Origin: Chryseobacterium gleum
GTDB taxonomy: Bacteria; Bacteroidota; Bacteroidia; Flavobacteriales_D; Crocinitomicaceae
Length of the DNA stretch: 14,586 bases
Assembly: GCA_943326315.2 (NCBI GenBank)
Contig: CALPSU020000028.1
Coordinates: 1-14,586, forward strand
Reading direction: 5' to 3'
The translations under genes were made by a program, and so were the position numbers. Below are positions 14,035 through 14,586 of this stretch, piece by piece (positions within the stretch are counted from its first letter, which is position 1; each line of letters opens with the position of its first letter). The notes under the pieces are model-generated. The model was not told where the DNA came from. It saw only the letters and a list, made by a program, of their open reading frames with translations, and made no database searches.

Positions 14035-14586
14035 TTATTTAATAATATCCATTTCATCAACTATGTGTTTTGCTCCTGCATATTTATCAATAATAAATAA
14101 TACGTAACGAATATCACAATTAATAGTTTTTTGAAATTGATGATCAAAAATAACATCTCCAGCCATTGCTTCAATATTACCATCGAAAGCTAATCCAATT
14201 AATTCTCCTTTCCCATTTAATACTGGAGATCCAGAATTTCCTCCTGTAATATCATTATTTGTTAGAAAGTTGACAGGCATATAACCATCCTTATCACCAT
14301 ATTGACCATAATCTTTAGCAGCATTCAATTCGATTAATCTTTTAGGTAAATCAAATTCTGGATCATTTGGTTTGTATTTATTTATAGTACCTTGAAGAGT
14401 TGTATAGTTGTTTATTTTAGCATCGTTTCTAGCATCAGCAGGAAGTGCGCTAACAGTTCCGTAGCTTAATCTTAAAGTACTATTCGCATCCGGATAATAT
14501 TTTGCTTTTTTATTTGACAATCTTAATCCTTGAACTAATAATCTAAATGATTTTTGATATTCATTATCTAATTTAATTTGTTCTTC
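14035..14586 (-). CDS. S46 family dipeptidyl-peptidase, DPP7-like (5' part outside window)
   Basis: This is the C-terminal 183 residues of an S46 serine dipeptidyl-peptidase, which removes N-terminal dipeptides from peptides in the periplasm of Bacteroidota. The frame is open to the right edge (EEQIKLDNEYQKSFRLLVQGLR precedes the codon at 14520), so that codon, a TTG, is not the start. The nucleophile is the Ser of ITGGNSGSPV (codon 14233-14235), in the family context FLTNNDITGGNSGSPVLN. The following GLAFDGNIEAMAGD has Gly at the position that separates DPP7 (Gly, hydrophobic P1 preference) from DPP11 (Arg, acidic P1 preference), so DPP7 type is likely. The end, NCDIRYVLFIIDKYAGAKHIVDEMDI, is typical of the family. 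The catalytic His and Asp and the signal peptide lie outside the window. It converges on the M61 gene across a shared terminator. Confidence 0.9.
   Translation of the reverse strand, partial: EEQIKLDNEYQKSFRLLVQGLRLSNKKAKYYPDANSTLRLSYGTVSALPADARNDAKINNYTTLQGTINKYKPNDPEFDLPKRLIELNAAKDYGQYGDKDGYMPVNFLTNNDITGGNSGSPVLNGKGELIGLAFDGNIEAMAGDVIFDHQFQKTINCDIRYVLFIIDKYAGAKHIVDEMDIIK

Noticed and set aside
14518..14520. Codon at 14520 as start of the S46 gene
   Set aside because: It is TTG, the frame continues to the window edge, and the protein would be only the C-terminal quarter of an S46 enzyme.
1..14586. A novel multi-gene defence, secretion or mobile system
   Set aside because: All genes but two fall in known housekeeping or peptidase families; there are no transposase, integrase, toxin-antitoxin, CRISPR or phage genes, no terminal repeats and no visible composition shift. 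The unknown proteins are single and not grouped.

Overview
The window looks like a chromosomal housekeeping region of a member of the Bacteroidota, most likely a Flavobacteriales-type bacterium. The DNA is very AT-rich and the intergenic spacers are short. Start sites show little Shine-Dalgarno signal, and the few convincing promoters match the Bacteroidota -7 box TAnnTTTG. The gene families also fit: fused RibBA, a TIGR02757/DUF2400 protein, a DUF1987 (SiaC-type) protein, an M3 oligopeptidase, M61 PDZ peptidases, a YbiT-like ABC-F protein and an S46 dipeptidyl-peptidase. I see no mobile element, CRISPR array, rRNA or tRNA. Every base lies within or close to a gene; the longest spacer is about 160 bases.

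Layout from left to right. (1) Plus strand: the 3' part of an M61 glycyl-aminopeptidase-like gene that enters from the left edge, then after two bases a BadF/N-acetylglucosamine-kinase-like ATPase, then a separate SiaC-like gene that ends at a strong bidirectional terminator (2928-2959). (2) Minus strand, 3013-9535, in transcription order: a predicted outer-membrane barrel protein, an M3 oligopeptidase, a hairpin terminator, a secreted or anchored protein of unknown function, ribBA, a lolD-like ABC ATPase that overlaps ribBA by one base, and a TIGR02757 protein 7 bases further on. (3) A 161-base divergent promoter region (9536-9696). (4) Plus strand: abc-F, an FkbM methyltransferase 2 bases later, and a complete second M61 peptidase, ending in a 20-bp perfect hairpin terminator (13976-14019). 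(5) Minus strand at the right edge: the 3' part of an S46 dipeptidyl-peptidase of DPP7 type.

How the genes fit together. Four of the thirteen protein genes are peptidases (two M61, one M3, one S46), consistent with an organism that lives on peptides. The other genes cover riboflavin precursor synthesis, lipoprotein release, translation-associated ABC-F activity and methylation. No dedicated multi-gene defence, secretion or mobile system is visible, and I do not claim one.

The most interesting details are molecular. The ABC-F protein has one complete and one doubly degenerate composite ATP site: the NBD2 P-loop and the NBD1 signature are both lost. The SiaC-like protein has isoleucine at residue 68, where the regulatory phospho-threonine of SiaC is expected. 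Three ORF starts need trimming to internal ATGs (kinase 1523, ribBA 5649, M3 peptidase 8522), and both edge genes continue beyond the window.
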